DNA of 7,217 bases, from contig SKPT01000448.1 of NCBI GenBank assembly GCA_007119405.1, positions 1 to 7,217 on the forward strand, written 5' to 3'. The notes below the pieces were generated by a model. It did not search any database, was not told where the DNA came from, and worked only from the letters and a program-made list of their open reading frames with translations. Each line of letters opens with the position of its first letter. Position 1 is the first letter of the stretch. The position numbers and the translations under genes were made by a program. The DNA comes from Phycisphaeraceae bacterium (lineage in GTDB: Bacteria > Planctomycetota > Phycisphaerae > Phycisphaerales > Phycisphaeraceae). Of this stretch, positions 7,185 to 7,217 are shown piece after piece.

Positions 7185-7217
7185 GCCCCGCAGCGACCGC
7201 GGCGGCCCCGGACCCTC
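7185..7217. other. Right edge, nothing recognised
   Basis: The last 33 bases after the short ORF's stop are GC-rich and show no start codon with a supporting context, no terminator and no RNA structure that I can support. Confidence 0.5.

Overview
This window is a very GC-rich stretch of bacterial DNA. It most resembles a member of the Planctomycetota, possibly class Phycisphaerae. That placement is an inference from four things: the high GC content, start codons without a clear Shine-Dalgarno sequence, a large exported beta-helix/LamG protein, and a short right-end ORF that resembles, from memory, integrase-associated tail ORFs of planctomycetes. No rRNA, complete tRNA, CRISPR array, transposase or integrase is visible.

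Layout. (1) 2-3280 (+): a large exported right-handed parallel beta-helix protein with a C-terminal LamG/concanavalin-like domain. Its reading frame is open to the left edge, so its true start is probably outside the window. (2) 3328-5955 (+), after a 47-bp gap: an 875-residue protein made of a KaiC/RecA-like N-terminal domain that lacks a Walker A motif, a pyruvate phosphate dikinase-type ATP-grasp domain, and a conserved C-terminal domain. It has no phosphohistidine domain and no PEP/pyruvate barrel. (3) 5956-6012: a short convergent gap with a 10-bp direct repeat, a perfect palindrome and a GC-rich hairpin reaching into the next gene. (4) 6013-6918 (-): a small membrane-anchored sensor histidine kinase with all catalytic boxes but no sensor domain and no response regulator beside it. 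(5) 6919-7217: a perfect 11-bp tandem repeat, then a decayed tRNA 3'-end-like segment overlapping the start of a 72-codon ORF (6966-7184, +), which looks like the scar of an integrative element.

How the genes fit together. The first two genes share a strand and are closely spaced, so they may be co-transcribed, but nothing shows a shared pathway. The first is an extracytoplasmic carbohydrate-related protein. The second is a soluble cytoplasmic nucleotide-binding protein, possibly a phosphotransferase of unknown target. The kinase converges on them and is probably a separate unit. The parts most worth a second look are the unusual domain composition of the second gene and the tRNA-like/short-ORF scar at the right end. 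I see no defence system, biosynthetic cluster or other clearly new multi-gene system.
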